Shown here: positions 1 through 7,968 of the stretch, one piece after another
Layout: each line of letters opens with the position of its first letter
Numbering within the stretch: the stretch's first letter is position 1
Assembly (NCBI GenBank): GCA_964370235.1
Contig: CAYJIL010000043.1
Location: forward strand, 1-19,793
Direction of reading: 5' to 3'
Length of the DNA stretch: 19,793 nucleotides
Origin: CAYJIL01 sp964370235
Lineage (GTDB): Bacteria; Bacteroidota; Bacteroidia; Bacteroidales; Rikenellaceae
Made by a program: the position numbers and the translations under genes
Notes under the pieces: model-generated
Told to the model about the DNA's origin: nothing
Seen by the model: the letters and a program-made list of their open reading frames with translations, nothing else
The model's database searches: none

Positions 1-15
1 TTTTGGACAGCCTCT
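1..15 (-). terminator. Left arm of a probable terminator hairpin, cut by window edge
   Basis: Read on the minus strand, this segment is AGAGGCTGTCCAAAA and lies about 30 nt after the stop of the PAP2 gene. It has the look of the 5' arm of the hairpins that follow other genes in this window (AGAGGGTGTC..., TTGGGGTGTC...). The matching 3' arm would lie beyond base 1, so this is an inference only. Confidence 0.3.
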
Positions 16-45
16 TGCTATGTTGACATCTATTTATTAGCTGTG

Positions 46-627
46 CTAAAGATGGTTGTTGCGGCCTATTTTTTTCATTACTGCTAAATAGATGCGATAT
101 ACTGCATAGCCATAAATAAAACCTGCAATAGTACCGTAGAATAGATCTAGTGGGTAGTGATAGCCTAGGTATATGCGGCTGTACTCAACCAACAAAGCTG
201 CTACAACGGCAAAGTACACAAACCAACATCGACGCACTACAAGGCCTAGAAAAAAGAGTGTACCAACACTATTGGCAGCGTGTGCCGACACTGTGCCGTA
301 TTGCCCTCCTCGCATATTATCGACTAGATATACCATACCCTCTAACAAAGGCTCGTGCATTGGCCTCAAACGTGGTGTGTTACTTTTAAAGAAATTGCAG
401 GTTTGATCGGCAAACAAAATCACTAGTCCAACACCTAGTGCTAAGTATAGTACATCGAGTGGCTTTAATTTGCGGTTAATATATAGGTAGGCAAGTGTAC
501 CCACAAGGGCTGCAGCCAAAAATAGCTTGCTGGTTACACCAATCATTAGAGTGTCCATAAAGACACCACCATCAAAATTTAGCTGGGTAAAAAGATCTCT
601 ATCTAGGGATAGTAGTTTTTCGTACAT
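46..627 (-). CDS. PAP2-superfamily membrane phosphatase
   Basis: A 193-residue integral membrane protein of the type 2 phosphatidic acid phosphatase superfamily. These enzymes hydrolyse lipid phosphates or pyrophosphates (phosphatidic acid, undecaprenyl-PP, lipid A phosphates) on the outer face of the inner membrane. The three PAP2 motifs are visible: K81-x6-R-P (KSNTPRLRP), a degenerate second motif SAHA with H116 where PSGH is usual, and SRxxxxxHxxxD with R151, H157 and D161. Several hydrophobic segments (about 30-50, 57-75, 120-150, 163-183) match the usual five to six helices. The opening, with an LLSLDRDLF-type segment, is common in Bacteroidetes PAP2 proteins. It stands alone, with no co-directional neighbour. 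The substrate cannot be read from the sequence. The loss of the canonical Pro-Ser-Gly of motif 2 is the only oddity. Confidence 0.85.
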   Translation of the reverse strand: MYEKLLSLDRDLFTQLNFDGGVFMDTLMIGVTSKLFLAAALVGTLAYLYINRKLKPLDVLYLALGVGLVILFADQTCNFFKSNTPRLRPMHEPLLEGMVYLVDNMRGGQYGTVSAHAANSVGTLFFLGLVVRRCWFVYFAVVAALLVEYSRIYLGYHYPLDLFYGTIAGFIYGYAVYRIYLAVMKKIGRNNHL

Positions 628-810
628 AGTTAATCTGTTTTTATTAATTGCAAATATCTAAAATTTTGGGATCATTACCAAAGATACACCCCATAATGCG
701 CAAACAAAGTAGCGGTAATATGTGCTTGGTATCAAAGCCGCTTGGCAAGTAGCAAGCTACAAAGGCAGGCACACTTATATATCTGAAATTCAGTGGCGAC
801 AAATAACACA

Positions 811-827
811 AATGATTTGGAATCATT
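811..827. promoter_or_regulatory. Inverted repeat over the ppk1 -33 box
   Basis: AATGATT-TGG-AATCATT is a perfect 7-3-7 inverted repeat. Its centre (819) is the G of the -33 TTTG box, a placement expected of a repressor operator. No regulator can be assigned. The core ATTTGGAAT recurs in the same register in the GntR promoter. Confidence 0.5.
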
Positions 828-847
828 AATTTATTTTGATAATTTTG
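816..847 (+). promoter_or_regulatory. ppk1 promoter, Bacteroidetes type
   Basis: TTTG (816-819), a 20-nt spacer and TAATTTTG (840-847) match the Bacteroidetes primary-sigma consensus TTTG-N19-21-TAnnTTTG exactly. Transcription would start near 853-855 and give a leader of about 130 nt before ppk1. Confidence 0.65.
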
Positions 848-983
848 TAGAGCTATGGCTGTGCCAAATTTAGTAGCACAAATATTCACTATTCCCAAAA
901 TACAAAGAGCCAAACAACACGCCATATCACTCTACAAAAAAAGAACGCAAATCAGAGGGTCAAAAACTTAAATACATAACACT

Positions 984-3056
984 ATGGGTAAGCAAAAGAC
1001 ACAACAAGCGAGCAGGCTATACAATAGAGAGCTTTCGTGGTTAGATTTTAATGATAGAGTTTTGCAAGAGGCAAAAGATAGCAGCGTTCCACTACTACAA
1101 AGGCTTAGGTTCTTGGGAATCTTCTCGGGCAATCTCGACGAGTTTATCAAAGTGCGCCTAGCTAATATGATACGAGAGGTGAAGCAAGACCCCAAGCAAC
1201 GAAAAAGGGCGTATGGCGGAATGAGTGCAAGCAAACTGCTAGATGCCCTCAACTGGCGAATAGCCAAACTATATGCTAAATTTGACCAAGTGTGCTTGCA
1301 GGTAAAAACCCAAATGGAGAATGAGGGCATATATATAGTTAACCATAAATCGCTCACACAAGAGCAGTATAAGTTTTGTAAAGACTATTTTATATCGGAC
1401 CTAAGCGCAAGACTGTCGCCAATAGTTATTGGAGAGGGTGCGCCAACTCCATTTCTCGAAGATGGAGCACTATATATGGCTACATGGATTGAGGGCAACG
1501 AGCAGTCGCACTATGCCATTATTGATGTTCCTTTGTCGGCAACGTGTAGTCGATTTATTACCCTGCCAAGCAGCCCCGATCGCATAGATATTATATTTAT
1601 AGACGATGTAATTCGCCTGTTTTTAGATAACATATTCTTTATGTTTGAGTATGAAAAGATAGAGGCATATTCGTTTCAAATCGAGCGAGATGCCCTACTT
1701 ACGCTAGATGACGACCTAGATCGCTCGCTAGAGGATAGTGTTGCCGAGGGTGTAAAAGAGCGACGAGGCGGTAGACCAATGCGCCTAAAGTATAGTGAGC
1801 ACATGCCACTAAAGATGGTGAGCTATATAGCAAAGGAGCTGGGTATAAAAAATGACTCACAGCTCGAACACAGGGGCAAGTATCTACATCTAAAAGATTT
1901 GATGAAGTTTCCAAAGGTGAACAACAAGCTCGAATATCCCCACCTCAAACCATCGATACACCCATCAATCGACCCTATGGGCTCGCTACTGAGCACAATA
2001 TCAAAGGGTGATATTCTATTGTGTTACCCCTACCATACATTTGGTCACTTTGTTGATCTGCTGCGTGAGGCGGCCATCGACCCACACGTTAAGCGCATTT
2101 CGATAACAATATACCGCTCGGCAGATAGTTCAAAAGTTAGCCAAGCACTTGTTAACGCTGTTCGTAACGGTAAAAAAGTGAGGGCACTTGTCGAGATTAA
2201 GGCTCGATTTGACGAGGAGCACAACATTGCAACAATGAATATGCTAGAGGCAGCAGGCGTGCAAATTATAAACTCTACAAAAGAGCTAAAGATACACACC
2301 AAGCTACTACTAATCGAGCGTGAAGAAGATGGTAAACGAGCAAGCTACACATATGTAGGCACGGGTAATTTTAACGAAGACACGGCAGCTGTTTATAGCG
2401 ATTTTGGGCTTTTGACAAAATGCGAAGAGGTGGGTAGCGATGCTCGCAAGATATTCAAACAGCTCAAAAATACAACTAAACAATTTGATTACCAGCAACT
2501 ACTTGTTTCGCCCCACCATATGCGTGGGCAAATAGAGGCGTTAGTAGAGGGCGAAATCGACAATGCCAACAATGGCAAAGAGGCACGTTTCGATGGCAAA
2601 TTCAACGCCATTACCGACGAGAAGATGATAGAGCTACTCTACCGTGCATCGGCGGCAGGTGTGAAAATTAGGCTAATTGTCAGGGGCGAATGCTCACTAA
2701 TGGCAGGTGTTGAGGGCTTGAGCGAGAATATCGAAGTGCACAGCATAGTAGATAAATATCTAGAACATTCTAGGGTTATCATAGCACACAACAATGGTAA
2801 TCCACTTAGCTATATACTTAGTGCCGATTTGATGAAACGTAACCTCGAACACCGCATCGAGGCAGGCATACAAGTAACCGCACCCGAGCTAGCAAAGCAG
2901 TTGGGCGATTTTTTTGAAATTCAGTGGCGTGACAACCAAAAATCGAGGCTCATTACCCCACCATTCGACAATAACTACCTGCCAAGCAAAGACACTGGCG
3001 AGCCACATCGCTGCCAAGAGGAGCTACACGCTCTCTTTGGCAAAGCCATCCAATAG
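984..3056 (+). CDS. ppk1: Polyphosphate kinase 1
   Basis: A 690-residue PPK1, the usual length for the family. It reversibly polymerises the gamma-phosphate of ATP into inorganic polyphosphate at the inner face of the cytoplasmic membrane. The N-terminal domain is clear (about 10-120, with NRELSWLDFNDRVL and LGIFSGNLDEF). It is followed by the head domain and two phospholipase-D-like C-terminal domains. The autophosphorylated histidine is H438 in KIHTKLLL, and the second conserved catalytic histidine is H595 in YLEHSRV. GTGNFNED (459-466) and the ARFDEEHN segment (407-414) are also present. The start follows a 130-nt leader from a strong promoter, and no better upstream ATG exists in frame. 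It is monocistronic and ends at a bidirectional hairpin. No ppx gene is nearby. Identification is secure. Confidence 0.97.
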   Translation: MGKQKTQQASRLYNRELSWLDFNDRVLQEAKDSSVPLLQRLRFLGIFSGNLDEFIKVRLANMIREVKQDPKQRKRAYGGMSASKLLDALNWRIAKLYAKFDQVCLQVKTQMENEGIYIVNHKSLTQEQYKFCKDYFISDLSARLSPIVIGEGAPTPFLEDGALYMATWIEGNEQSHYAIIDVPLSATCSRFITLPSSPDRIDIIFIDDVIRLFLDNIFFMFEYEKIEAYSFQIERDALLTLDDDLDRSLEDSVAEGVKERRGGRPMRLKYSEHMPLKMVSYIAKELGIKNDSQLEHRGKYLHLKDLMKFPKVNNKLEYPHLKPSIHPSIDPMGSLLSTISKGDILLCYPYHTFGHFVDLLREAAIDPHVKRISITIYRSADSSKVSQALVNAVRNGKKVRALVEIKARFDEEHNIATMNMLEAAGVQIINSTKELKIHTKLLLIEREEDGKRASYTYVGTGNFNEDTAAVYSDFGLLTKCEEVGSDARKIFKQLKNTTKQFDYQQLLVSPHHMRGQIEALVEGEIDNANNGKEARFDGKFNAITDEKMIELLYRASAAGVKIRLIVRGECSLMAGVEGLSENIEVHSIVDKYLEHSRVIIAHNNGNPLSYILSADLMKRNLEHRIEAGIQVTAPELAKQLGDFFEIQWRDNQKSRLITPPFDNNYLPSKDTGEPHRCQEELHALFGKAIQ

Positions 3057-3086
3057 CCACAAGCCATAATACCATTACAAAGTAAC

Positions 3087-3121
3087 AGAGGGTGTCTCGA
3101 TTTTGAATCGAAACACCCTCT
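3087..3121. terminator. Bidirectional hairpin between ppk1 and the glycosidase operon
   Basis: AGAGGGTGT-c-TCGATT, loop TTG, then AATCGA-a-ACACCCTCT: a 15-bp stem with a single C/A mismatch, 30 nt after the ppk1 stop and 10 nt from the convergent glycosidase stop. It lacks a strong T-tract. It would serve both converging transcripts. Confidence 0.75.
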
Positions 3122-3130
3122 ACTACGTTA

Positions 3131-4096
3131 TTACTGTACTTTCTCCCATTTAATAGGGGCTACAAATACGCCTTTTTTATCCCAACCAGTGTTAGAGATA
3201 TACCAGTCGCCAGATTCGGTCTCTATTACCTCGGCTGCATGGCACGGCAGTTCACAAACAAAATTCTCGATTGGGAAATTTGTTGGATCGCTAGACCAAT
3301 AGACGTGTGTTTGGTCATATTTGGTCATTGCCCTACATATAAAAAGATAGTATATATCGCCACGTTTTACAACATATGGGCTTTCGGCATCGCCACCCCA
3401 ATCACAAGTAAGCGCTTGTGTATGCACAATTTTGGCTCCGCTCCATCGCCTAAGGTCTTTGCTAGTGCGAACAGCAACACATGAACGCAAATCAACTTCG
3501 TTAAATGTGCGTGTATAGTAAAAGTAGTAGATACCTTTATCCTTTAATATGTATGAGTCACGAGCATGGCCGGGGTCGCTAAAGAGAGGGTTGAACTCGT
3601 GGCGTTGCCATGTCTCCATATCCTTAGATGTTGCCATACACAGTTGCCCCCAGCTAGCATAGTTTGGGGCATTGTCCTGCATATTGCCAATATTATAGAA
3701 CATACTCCACTCTCGTCTTTTCTTGTCATAAAAAACGTGTGGTGCCCACAAAACCTTTTCTTTGCCCTCTTGGGTAGTGAGAGCATAGTCGTGGTCATCC
3801 CACTTGGGCTCATCGAAACCATCGCCCGATATATGAAAGAGTTTGGTTTCGCCCACCCAAGGATTAATTGGCTTGTGGCCTATAATTCCATAACCGTGCC
3901 ACTTGCCATCGGCTCCTAGTGTAAAGCAGTGGTCGTTGGTGTACCATGTGGTATCAATATGGCTGCGCGAGTCGTTGGGGTTGAATATGTGTACCCACTG
4001 GCCACTTATAACGGGCTTTTCGAGCATGGTGGGTTGTGCTTGCCCATTTGCATGGTATGCAAACAAACAAAACAACATTGCTATTATTTTTTTCAT
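3131..4096 (-). CDS. Secreted five-bladed beta-propeller glycoside hydrolase (GH43/GH32-clan-like)
   Basis: A 321-residue exported protein with a signal peptide (MKKIIAMLFCLFAYHANG, cleavage near residues 18-20). The body shows repeating beta-propeller blades of the GH43/GH32/GH62 superfold: WAPHVFYD (117-124), HARDSYILKDKGIYYFYY (177-194) and GDAESPYVVKRGDIYYLF (235-252). By analogy with GH43, D180 would be the pKa modulator and E238 in AESP the general acid. The base would be one of the aspartates near 42-55. CHAAEVI (285-291) is a likely last-blade active-site element. It is the third gene of the GntR-GH116 operon, starting 5 nt after the GH116 stop, so it should act on the same glycan. 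I cannot assign a subfamily. It may belong to an uncharacterised propeller glycosidase family rather than true GH43. Confidence 0.75.
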   Translation of the reverse strand: MKKIIAMLFCLFAYHANGQAQPTMLEKPVISGQWVHIFNPNDSRSHIDTTWYTNDHCFTLGADGKWHGYGIIGHKPINPWVGETKLFHISGDGFDEPKWDDHDYALTTQEGKEKVLWAPHVFYDKKRREWSMFYNIGNMQDNAPNYASWGQLCMATSKDMETWQRHEFNPLFSDPGHARDSYILKDKGIYYFYYTRTFNEVDLRSCVAVRTSKDLRRWSGAKIVHTQALTCDWGGDAESPYVVKRGDIYYLFICRAMTKYDQTHVYWSSDPTNFPIENFVCELPCHAAEVIETESGDWYISNTGWDKKGVFVAPIKWEKVQ

Positions 4097-4101
4097 ATCT
4101 G

Positions 4102-6696
4102 TTATTTTAACGATAATTCAACATCAATTACATCGCCTCGCTCTAGGAGCAAAGTATCAAAAACAAGCTCTTCGAACTGTCCATTATTGCCACTTTCGAC
4201 ATCGAGTTGTTTGCCATTAACCAGTAGTGTTACGCTTGCCTTGCCCATTAGCTTTGTGGGTAGGCTAATGCTATTTAGCGTTAAGTTGCCATACTCTAGC
4301 TTTAGCGAATAGTGCTCGGTAGTAGCATTTTGCTTTTGGGTGTAACTACCCCAACCCATCGATGTTACAAATGCCGATTTAAAATCGCTTGCTGTTATTT
4401 GGGGGTTGAATTTAATTATGCCTTTGGGCCCATTATAAAAGAATCCGCTAGCAGCCACAAACGGAGCATAACCACTCATTGCACGTGTGTAGTGGTTACC
4501 GTACTCTACTTCGTTGTAGGGGTTTCGCTTTTGTGGCGAGTATCTTTGATTAACGGCATCTATCACCTTCATTCCTTTGTCTGTCAACCCTTGTGATATT
4601 AGTGCTGCGGCTAAAGCGTGCTCTTGCCCTGTCCACACTTCGCTAAAATACCCAACAACTAGCCTCTCCCAATCGTTGTTAATCTTGCCCGGTGCTATGT
4701 GGGCACCACCCTTGGGGAACGAACACATTATCACACCTTGTTCGTTGCCATCGGCATACCAACGAGATATTGGAATTGGGGTTTTAGACAAAAATTCGCT
4801 GTAATTATCTACAAAGTTATACTTCATTATCGAATTTAACGAGCTAGTCACCATCTCTTTGGGCACAATGTAACCCAGCCCCAATTGCGATGCCCAATAC
4901 TGCCCCAACATTTGATCTATATGGCACCCTTTGTTTGAGTTTGGTGCATCGAGATGATCTTTATCGAGAATTTGCACAAAATATTCGCCATCGAAAAGCT
5001 CGCCCGAAATATTATCATATGCCAATTGTGCAATTTTGCCACACTCCTTTGCAAAAGGCTTATCGCCCACAGCAGTTGCCATTTGCTGCGATGCTCTTAG
5101 CGCAGCGGCATAAAGTCCACTAGTCCATGGTATTTTACCATACCAAATTCTATCGAGCGTGTTATATTGTGCTCCCTCTAAAATGCCGTCTGCCTTGCCA
5201 CTCTTTTGTTTATCGTGGTTGATCATATACTGCATTGCAGATTTGATTTTGTCCCAATTACTAGCCAAGAAACTATTGTCTGGCGACATAAGGTGTTCAC
5301 GATATATGCGCAAAATTGTTCCCGCTTGCCCATCTACGGCATAGCCTCTGCCATCGTGTTGTCCAAAACCGCTAAACTCGCCACCTCGGTAGCCAATAAT
5401 GCCATTTTGCTTATAGTTGAATGCCGACCCCAAATCGGTTTGCTCTCTCAGCTGCCTTGCCAGCGATGGGAATAGTCGACCAAGTGCCTGCTCATAATGA
5501 AAAACGTGTGTACAAGTACCATCGCCCAAATATACCCCCTCGGCAGAATAGAATCTACCCTCGCTATCGCTTCTATCTTTTAGGTCGTTAAAGCGCACAG
5601 ACGCCACTGTTGCAAGTGTGCTAACATTCAAAAGTGTTCGATCCAAAAAATCGTTTGGCAGTGATGAATCATACCATGTGTCGACCCATAACTTTGTGTC
5701 TTTCATTAGCTGAGGGTGCCTTACTACATAGTTTGCAACATCTTGTGAGCTATTAAATTTAGCCGAGTAGTAGTGCCTTAAATCTTCTCGGTTTGCCCAG
5801 TGGTCGACACCGGTGCCGTTCCACAAATGTATGTTTGGGAAATACCAACTCACCAAGAACGTAAAGGTTGCAGATTCTCCTGCCTCTAGTTTTACGCTAC
5901 GAGCCACACCACCAACTAGCGGCTCGCCCAACTGGCTTGTTGCGCTAGTAGCCTCATCGGTAACAAAATAGCTTGGAATACCCACAACTCTAGCACACTG
6001 CGCCGATGCTTTACCATTGCCTAGCAGAGTTAGCGACATGCTACCCCAGTCGGCTCTTTGGTTCTTTTGGCTATGATTATCGCTGCTTAGGTTCACTCGT
6101 ACATAGCCATCGCCACTCTCGGTGCTATTGATGTGTTTGCCGCTACTTGTCTTTGCGGTTTGAAAGCACGACATGTTTTGTAACCATCCAACTAGCTCTA
6201 CCTCTAGCTGGGCATCATCGCTATTTGTCACCGTGTACTCCATTACCGTTAGCGGAAGGCTCGAATTATCAATATCGGTGGGAATGAATGGCGAAAACGA
6301 TTTTAACTCAACCTCTACGGGTAGGAACTCATCTTTGTAGCTCACCTGACCAATTGGGTATTTACCCTTAAACTCGATATTTGAAAAACCATCGGCATTA
6401 AGCGCACGGTTATACACCTTGAGCCCTTGTTTGATGTTTATGCCAAAACCATTCTCAAAACTCTTTTGCTGAGTCAATGGGTTTAGGTAGTATCGATCGC
6501 CACCACTCCCACCCGGATCGGCACTCATTATATTAAATATATCCCAGTGCCATAGCTGACCATCGCCCCCTAGGTATAACTGACCCGATGTTATTCCACC
6601 AACGGGCATACCAATAAACTTGTTTTGCTCCTTGGCCGTTAGTGCTGCAATGCTTATGGCAGATGCAGCTAGTAGAGTTGCTATTTTTCTTTTCAT
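4102..6696 (-). CDS. Secreted GH116-family glycoside hydrolase (beta-glucosidase / GBA2-like)
   Basis: An 864-residue exported enzyme with a signal peptide (1-21, ...SIAALTA). The N-terminal beta-sandwich (DUF608-type) begins with GMPVGGITSGQLYLGGDGQLWHWDIFN (29-55), typical of bacterial relatives of human glucosylceramidase GBA2. The C-terminal (alpha/alpha)6 barrel starts near 340. Aligned from memory to GBA2 E527 and D677, the nucleophile is E386 in SAEGVYLG and the acid/base is D515 in YNTLDRIW. The conserved DQMLGQYW (594-601) and SEVWTGQEHALAA (685-697) are also present. GH116 members hydrolyse beta-glucosides, beta-xylosides, N-acetylglucosaminides or glucosylceramide with retention, and the substrate cannot be told from sequence. 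It lies 33 nt downstream of the GntR regulator and 5 nt upstream of the propeller glycosidase, so the three are likely co-transcribed. Confidence 0.9.
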   Translation of the reverse strand: MKRKIATLLAASAISIAALTAKEQNKFIGMPVGGITSGQLYLGGDGQLWHWDIFNIMSADPGGSGGDRYYLNPLTQQKSFENGFGINIKQGLKVYNRALNADGFSNIEFKGKYPIGQVSYKDEFLPVEVELKSFSPFIPTDIDNSSLPLTVMEYTVTNSDDAQLEVELVGWLQNMSCFQTAKTSSGKHINSTESGDGYVRVNLSSDNHSQKNQRADWGSMSLTLLGNGKASAQCARVVGIPSYFVTDEATSATSQLGEPLVGGVARSVKLEAGESATFTFLVSWYFPNIHLWNGTGVDHWANREDLRHYYSAKFNSSQDVANYVVRHPQLMKDTKLWVDTWYDSSLPNDFLDRTLLNVSTLATVASVRFNDLKDRSDSEGRFYSAEGVYLGDGTCTHVFHYEQALGRLFPSLARQLREQTDLGSAFNYKQNGIIGYRGGEFSGFGQHDGRGYAVDGQAGTILRIYREHLMSPDNSFLASNWDKIKSAMQYMINHDKQKSGKADGILEGAQYNTLDRIWYGKIPWTSGLYAAALRASQQMATAVGDKPFAKECGKIAQLAYDNISGELFDGEYFVQILDKDHLDAPNSNKGCHIDQMLGQYWASQLGLGYIVPKEMVTSSLNSIMKYNFVDNYSEFLSKTPIPISRWYADGNEQGVIMCSFPKGGAHIAPGKINNDWERLVVGYFSEVWTGQEHALAAALISQGLTDKGMKVIDAVNQRYSPQKRNPYNEVEYGNHYTRAMSGYAPFVAASGFFYNGPKGIIKFNPQITASDFKSAFVTSMGWGSYTQKQNATTEHYSLKLEYGNLTLNSISLPTKLMGKASVTLLVNGKQLDVESGNNGQFEELVFDTLLLERGDVIDVELSLK

Positions 6697-6729
6697 ATAT
6701 ATTATTGATTTATATTATTTGATACTTAC

Positions 6730-7722
6730 CTAAAGTGACCCCCTCATTATGAGCTTGGTCTCTACGTATGTTTGTATGGGTTCTAGTGTTACGACAAACT
6801 GTGCAGCTAGCTCGCCAATGGCCTTAAAGTTTGTTGATATTACGCTTATTCCACAGTCGAGAATCTCATATACTGGTTCATCATTAAATACAACAACACC
6901 CACATCGCTACCTAGATTTAGATTTTTTTGACGGCAATCTTTCACAAAATTTATCATCTGACGATGGTTAACAATTAGGTAGGCCGTGCCTTTTCTTATG
7001 TCGCCACTGTCGATACTTTGGGCTAGGGCATGGCGAAAATTGTGGTCTTGACAAAATTGCTGAAAATATGGAATACAGCTCTTGGGGTGCTCGCTGGTAT
7101 GTGGCAAAACCAATATAATCTCCTCATATTTTTTAAAATGGTCTAGGCCACTACACAAGCAGTTATATAGTGTTTGGTCAAAGCCTTGACACGCAAACGA
7201 AAATCTCTGCTTTTCGAACTTACCAAAATCTAGTAGCATTACTCGTTTTGTGGGTAGTTTATCTATTACCTCACAAAACTTATCGTTCGAACAATTCATC
7301 ACTAGGTAAAAGCTATAACGCCCCACACTATCGTCTATGATTTTTGTCATTATCTGCTCGTCATTGTAATGAAAGTGAAGATCTATCTTGCAGTTACTAG
7401 GTAAGTTATCTTTTAGTGAATTATATAGTTCGGTTTTATATGGGCTATAAATATCGAGTAGCAACAATATTTTTGTCTCTATATTTTTGACATAGTAGCC
7501 TTTTGTGGGTGCCGAATCTACGATACCACGGCTCTTTAGGTCGAGAAACGCCTTAAAAACAGTGTCACGTGATATTGTGTAGTACTGGCTTATTTGGTTT
7601 ATCGAAGGTAGCGACTCCCCTGCCACAAATTCTCCGTTAGAGATTGCAGCGCAAATTGCGTCTGAAAGTTGCTTTACTTTCGACAATTGCTGTGTAAATT
7701 CTATCTGATTAAGTTTATTCAC
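6730..7722 (-). CDS. GntR-family transcriptional regulator with LacI-like sugar-sensing domain
   Basis: A 330-residue regulator. The N-terminal GntR winged helix (about 15-80) is clear, with LPSINQISQYYTISRDTV (38-55) as the recognition region and RGIVDSAPTKGYYV as the wing. The rest resembles periplasmic-binding-protein/LacI-type effector domains (about 85-325), ending in the typical FKAIGELAAQ and LIMRGSL strands. Related Bacteroidetes regulators answer to monosaccharides such as L-fucose or L-arabinose. A fucose-type ligand fits the nearby GH29 but is inference. Translation starts at GTG (7720-7722): no in-frame ATG lies upstream, and the next methionine is far inside the protein. A pentanucleotide repeat abuts the start. 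As first gene of its operon it probably autoregulates it. Confidence 0.87.
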   Translation of the reverse strand: MNKLNQIEFTQQLSKVKQLSDAICAAISNGEFVAGESLPSINQISQYYTISRDTVFKAFLDLKSRGIVDSAPTKGYYVKNIETKILLLLDIYSPYKTELYNSLKDNLPSNCKIDLHFHYNDEQIMTKIIDDSVGRYSFYLVMNCSNDKFCEVIDKLPTKRVMLLDFGKFEKQRFSFACQGFDQTLYNCLCSGLDHFKKYEEIILVLPHTSEHPKSCIPYFQQFCQDHNFRHALAQSIDSGDIRKGTAYLIVNHRQMINFVKDCRQKNLNLGSDVGVVVFNDEPVYEILDCGISVISTNFKAIGELAAQFVVTLEPIQTYVETKLIMRGSL

Positions 7723-7739
7723 TGTGCTGTGCTGTGCTG
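7722..7739. repeat. Pentanucleotide tandem repeat next to the GTG start
   Basis: CTGTG repeats 3.6 times on the plus strand (CACAG on the minus strand), overlapping the last base of the GTG start of the GntR gene and filling most of its short leader. Such a short array could change length by slippage and alter leader spacing. Confidence 0.7.
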
Positions 7740-7748
7740 ATTGTTTTG

Positions 7749-7780
7749 CAAAGATTGCTATTTATCTCATAAATTCCAAA
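7749..7780 (-). promoter_or_regulatory. Promoter of the GntR-GH116-glycosidase operon
   Basis: On the minus strand TTTG (7780-7777), a 20-nt spacer and AATCTTTG (7756-7749) match TTTG-N20-TAnnTTTG with one mismatch. The predicted leader is only about 20 nt. Confidence 0.6.
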
Positions 7781-7784
7781 TTTA
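7770..7784. promoter_or_regulatory. Inverted repeat over the GntR-operon -33 box
   Basis: On the minus strand this reads TAAATT-TGG-AATTTA, a perfect 6-3-6 inverted repeat centred on the G of the -33 TTTG box. It is a candidate operator, possibly for the GntR protein itself. Confidence 0.45.
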
Positions 7785-7876
7785 GATACAAAAATTTACA
7801 AAAACAGAAATATAACTATAAATATCATAGCCATATAACCATTAAATATTAGCACCAATAAGCCACAAAAGCCAAA

Positions 7877-7884
7877 TAGTTTTG
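7877..7884 (+). promoter_or_regulatory. Candidate -7 box for the AraC regulator
   Basis: TAGTTTTG matches the TAnnTTTG -7 consensus about 85 nt before the chosen ATG. No TTTG is seen 19-21 nt upstream, so this is a half-match. Confidence 0.35.
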
Positions 7885-7968
7885 CATATCACAACTAAAA
7901 TCTATAATTTAGCATACTACAAATTATGTTGTTGGCGCACAAGAGCCCACCTAGTACTATTATTATTG

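Larger units (their letters stand above)
628..983. other. Gene-free stretch between PAP2 and ppk1
   Basis: This divergent intergenic region carries the ppk1 promoter (816-847) and an inverted repeat over its -33 box. It also has small palindromes GTAGCaaGCTAC (749-760) and CTGAAATTCAG (783-793). A 93-codon open frame on the minus strand (644-925) has no recognised domain, nine cysteines and TTG-rich leucine codons unlike the CTA-rich neighbours, so I do not call it a gene. No RNA gene was recognised. Confidence 0.6.

Noticed and set aside
968..1357. 129-codon minus-strand frame opposite the start of ppk1
   Set aside because: It is a shadow of ppk1, with no domain or promoter.
4912..4935. D594 of the GH116 protein (in DQMLGQYW) as catalytic acid
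   Set aside because: Aligning to GBA2 by spacing places the acid/base at the TYD-equivalent D515; D594 matches the conserved SDQCAGQW region further on.
7882..7968. 29-residue N-terminal extension of the AraC regulator from a TTG codon
   Set aside because: It overlaps a -7-like box and is not typical of the family; ATG 7969 gives the usual sensor-domain start.
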